Part shown: positions 30,684 to 31,845 of the stretch, in pieces
Position numbering within the stretch: position 1 is the stretch's first letter
Layout: every line of letters begins with the position of its first letter
From: Thermomucor indicae-seudaticae
Taxonomy: Eukaryota > Mucoromycota > Mucoromycetes > Mucorales > Lichtheimiaceae
Length of the DNA: 31,845 bases
Direction: 5' to 3'
NCBI GenBank assembly: GCA_000787465.1
Contig: JSYX01000304.1
Location: 1-31,845, forward strand
Position numbers and translations under genes: made by a program
The notes under the pieces: model-generated
Told to the model about the DNA's origin: nothing
The model's input: only the letters and a program-made list of their open reading frames with translations
The model's database searches: none

Positions 30684-31845
30684 ATGTTTTTCGCAAATTG
30701 CCAATTGCGATCGAGAATTAGGTCTCGATGTCACAGGAAACATTCAAGTTTTGAGTACCGATGGACAGCTTTGGTGCGCAAACGTGAATCACAGCGTGTC
30801 TACTGTGTCGGCGATGACTCCAAAGACATTGTTAATAGCTTGCAAACAATACACTATTCCGCCGCCGGAAAAAGCTCAAGTTTGATATTTTCCTCGGTAC
30901 ATCCATGTACGATTCCATCTAAAGACCTTCGAATCTCTGTTGTCTTTAATTTGACTTATGCTTCAACACGAACGCTGGTCATCATTTGAAGCTGCGCACC
31001 AAAAGAGATGCGTCAGGGTCGGCGTATGCTCACTCTAGGAGGTTCCAATCCTACATTACGTTTAATTCAATGCTTTTAGCACCATTTTGGCTCTCAATGA
31101 CGATTCGGTCGGGCATAAGAGAGCTTTCGACAAAGCAGTCAAGCTCGACTGCTATACCGTCGACCCGTTTCCTGAAGTCGACCAGTGTGCCACCTGGACG
31201 TTGGTCCACTACATGGCCATCCTTACCAATGGTGGCCCGTTTGCAATCGACGGCAAGGCGCTCAAGAAGGTTTACAATAAATACTGCCAGGATTTCCCTT
31301 ATCCACAACTAATTATACTAGGCTATAGTATCGCGAAACCTTGAGCAGTTTCCGCACAACGTTGCAGACCGCCGTCAAGCGGTTCTGCGACGTTTATAAG
31401 CATTGGCTGGCCGACGTTGTCCCTGTATGGATGGCCTACCGTTGAAAGATTTGTCCCGTGCAATCGGCATTGATTTTGGACAACGCTATACAGCGGCAGC
31501 GTTCATGCTGGCTGTTCCGAAAGGTACATGATATTCGCGCTTTTCTTGATTTGTAAGTTTGCTAAACTGCTGTATTGTTGCGTTCTCAGAGGCCCCACCA
31601 AGCAAGCAGCACTCTTGATCACCTCGACACATCTAGGACAAGCAAACCACCCGAGCCATTATTGCCTCATAATCTCCAAATGAATATCAGAGCAAAACAG
31701 TTTGCAATAAAGCGTTCAGAGCTATATGGAAAGAGCCGGAAATACTTATCACAGCTACAAGAAGGAAAGCCTCAAGAAGTACGAAATGAGGAACAGAATT
31801 TGTCGGTTGGCAGCAATGTCTCCAAGTTCAATTGCGTTGCCGCAT
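30684..31845 (+). pseudogene. Broken or incompletely resolved gene, possibly Fanzor/TnpB-like; runs off window
   Basis: A chain of plus-strand open pieces in changing frames reaches the window edge. Around 30685-30880 two frames are open (one reads ELGLDVTGNIQVLSTDGQLW). The 31087-31344 piece reads VDQCATWTLVHYMAILTNGG. At 31400-31523 CPCMDGLPLKDLSRAIGIDF leads into GQRYTAAAFML. From 31590 to the end a frame without stops includes NIRAKQFAIKRSELYGKSRK. The GIDFG strand followed by a basic helical segment is the kind of start seen in RuvC-type nucleases of Mucoralean TnpB/Fanzor elements, but catalytic residues further on are outside the window. The intron 31524-31589 does not keep the frame, so either my splice site is wrong or the copy is frameshifted. 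An Hsp70-like start is the main alternative. Confidence 0.3.

Noticed and set aside
31400..31523. Hsp70/actin-type ATPase start at GIDFG
   Set aside because: The glycine-rich phosphate loop (GTT.S) that should follow is replaced by GQRYT, and the next open stretch is basic and helical rather than Hsp70-like. It remains the main alternative.

Overview
This is a nuclear segment from an early-diverging filamentous fungus, most likely Mucoromycota (Mucorales-like). Genes are monocistronic and sit on both strands. They are split by many short introns (mostly 51-73 nt, mostly GT-AG, often with a CTAAC or CTGAC-like branch site). The recognisable proteins are eukaryotic and fungal: Gvp36, a Mug190-type SMP/C2 protein, a YML020W-like hydrolase, Kap123 and an Nbp2/Skb5-like SH3 protein. 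There are no operons, prophage or CRISPR arrays. Gene models below were assembled by hand by joining open frames at splice sites with matching phase.

Layout, left to right. A coilin-like protein with N-terminal and Tudor-like C-terminal domains is on the minus strand (205-1859), with an unresolved cluster of exon-like pieces just upstream of it. A predicted secreted, very acidic protein follows (3765-4328). Next are inorganic pyrophosphatase in eight exons with a mitochondrial presequence (4969-6368) and an SH3 protein (6855-7555). A 1.5 kb gap leads to a single-exon homeobox gene (9106-9744, minus). A 3 kb gene-poor stretch, partly purine-skewed on the plus strand, ends at a tRNA gene with anticodon CGG (12804-12876). 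After a 1.1 kb gap with protein-like but broken frames comes a 14-exon SMP-C2 lipid-transfer protein of the Mug190/tricalbin type (13981-18006). It converges on an NBR1-type autophagy receptor in seven exons (PB1, three ZZ, FW, LIR-like YVVV, UBA; 18101-20853, minus). A Gvp36-type BAR protein (21691-22896) and a YML020W-like alpha/beta hydrolase (23261-25257) follow. The hydrolase converges on a 13-exon importin of the Kap123/importin-4 type (25465-29384, minus). The right end holds a small coiled-coil orphan (30153-30575), a G-quadruplex-prone tract, and broken open frames running off the window that may belong to a transposon-type (Fanzor/TnpB-like) gene.

The genes do not form one pathway. 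Several serve membrane and organelle housekeeping: NBR1 (selective autophagy), the SMP-C2 protein (ER contact sites), Gvp36 (membrane curvature), Kap123 (nuclear import) and coilin (Cajal bodies). The most unusual points are the coilin and full-architecture NBR1 in a fungus, a GC-AG intron in the SMP gene, a tRNA-Pro(CGG) with A37 instead of G37, a two-codon first coding exon in the importin, and the possible mobile-element gene at the right edge.
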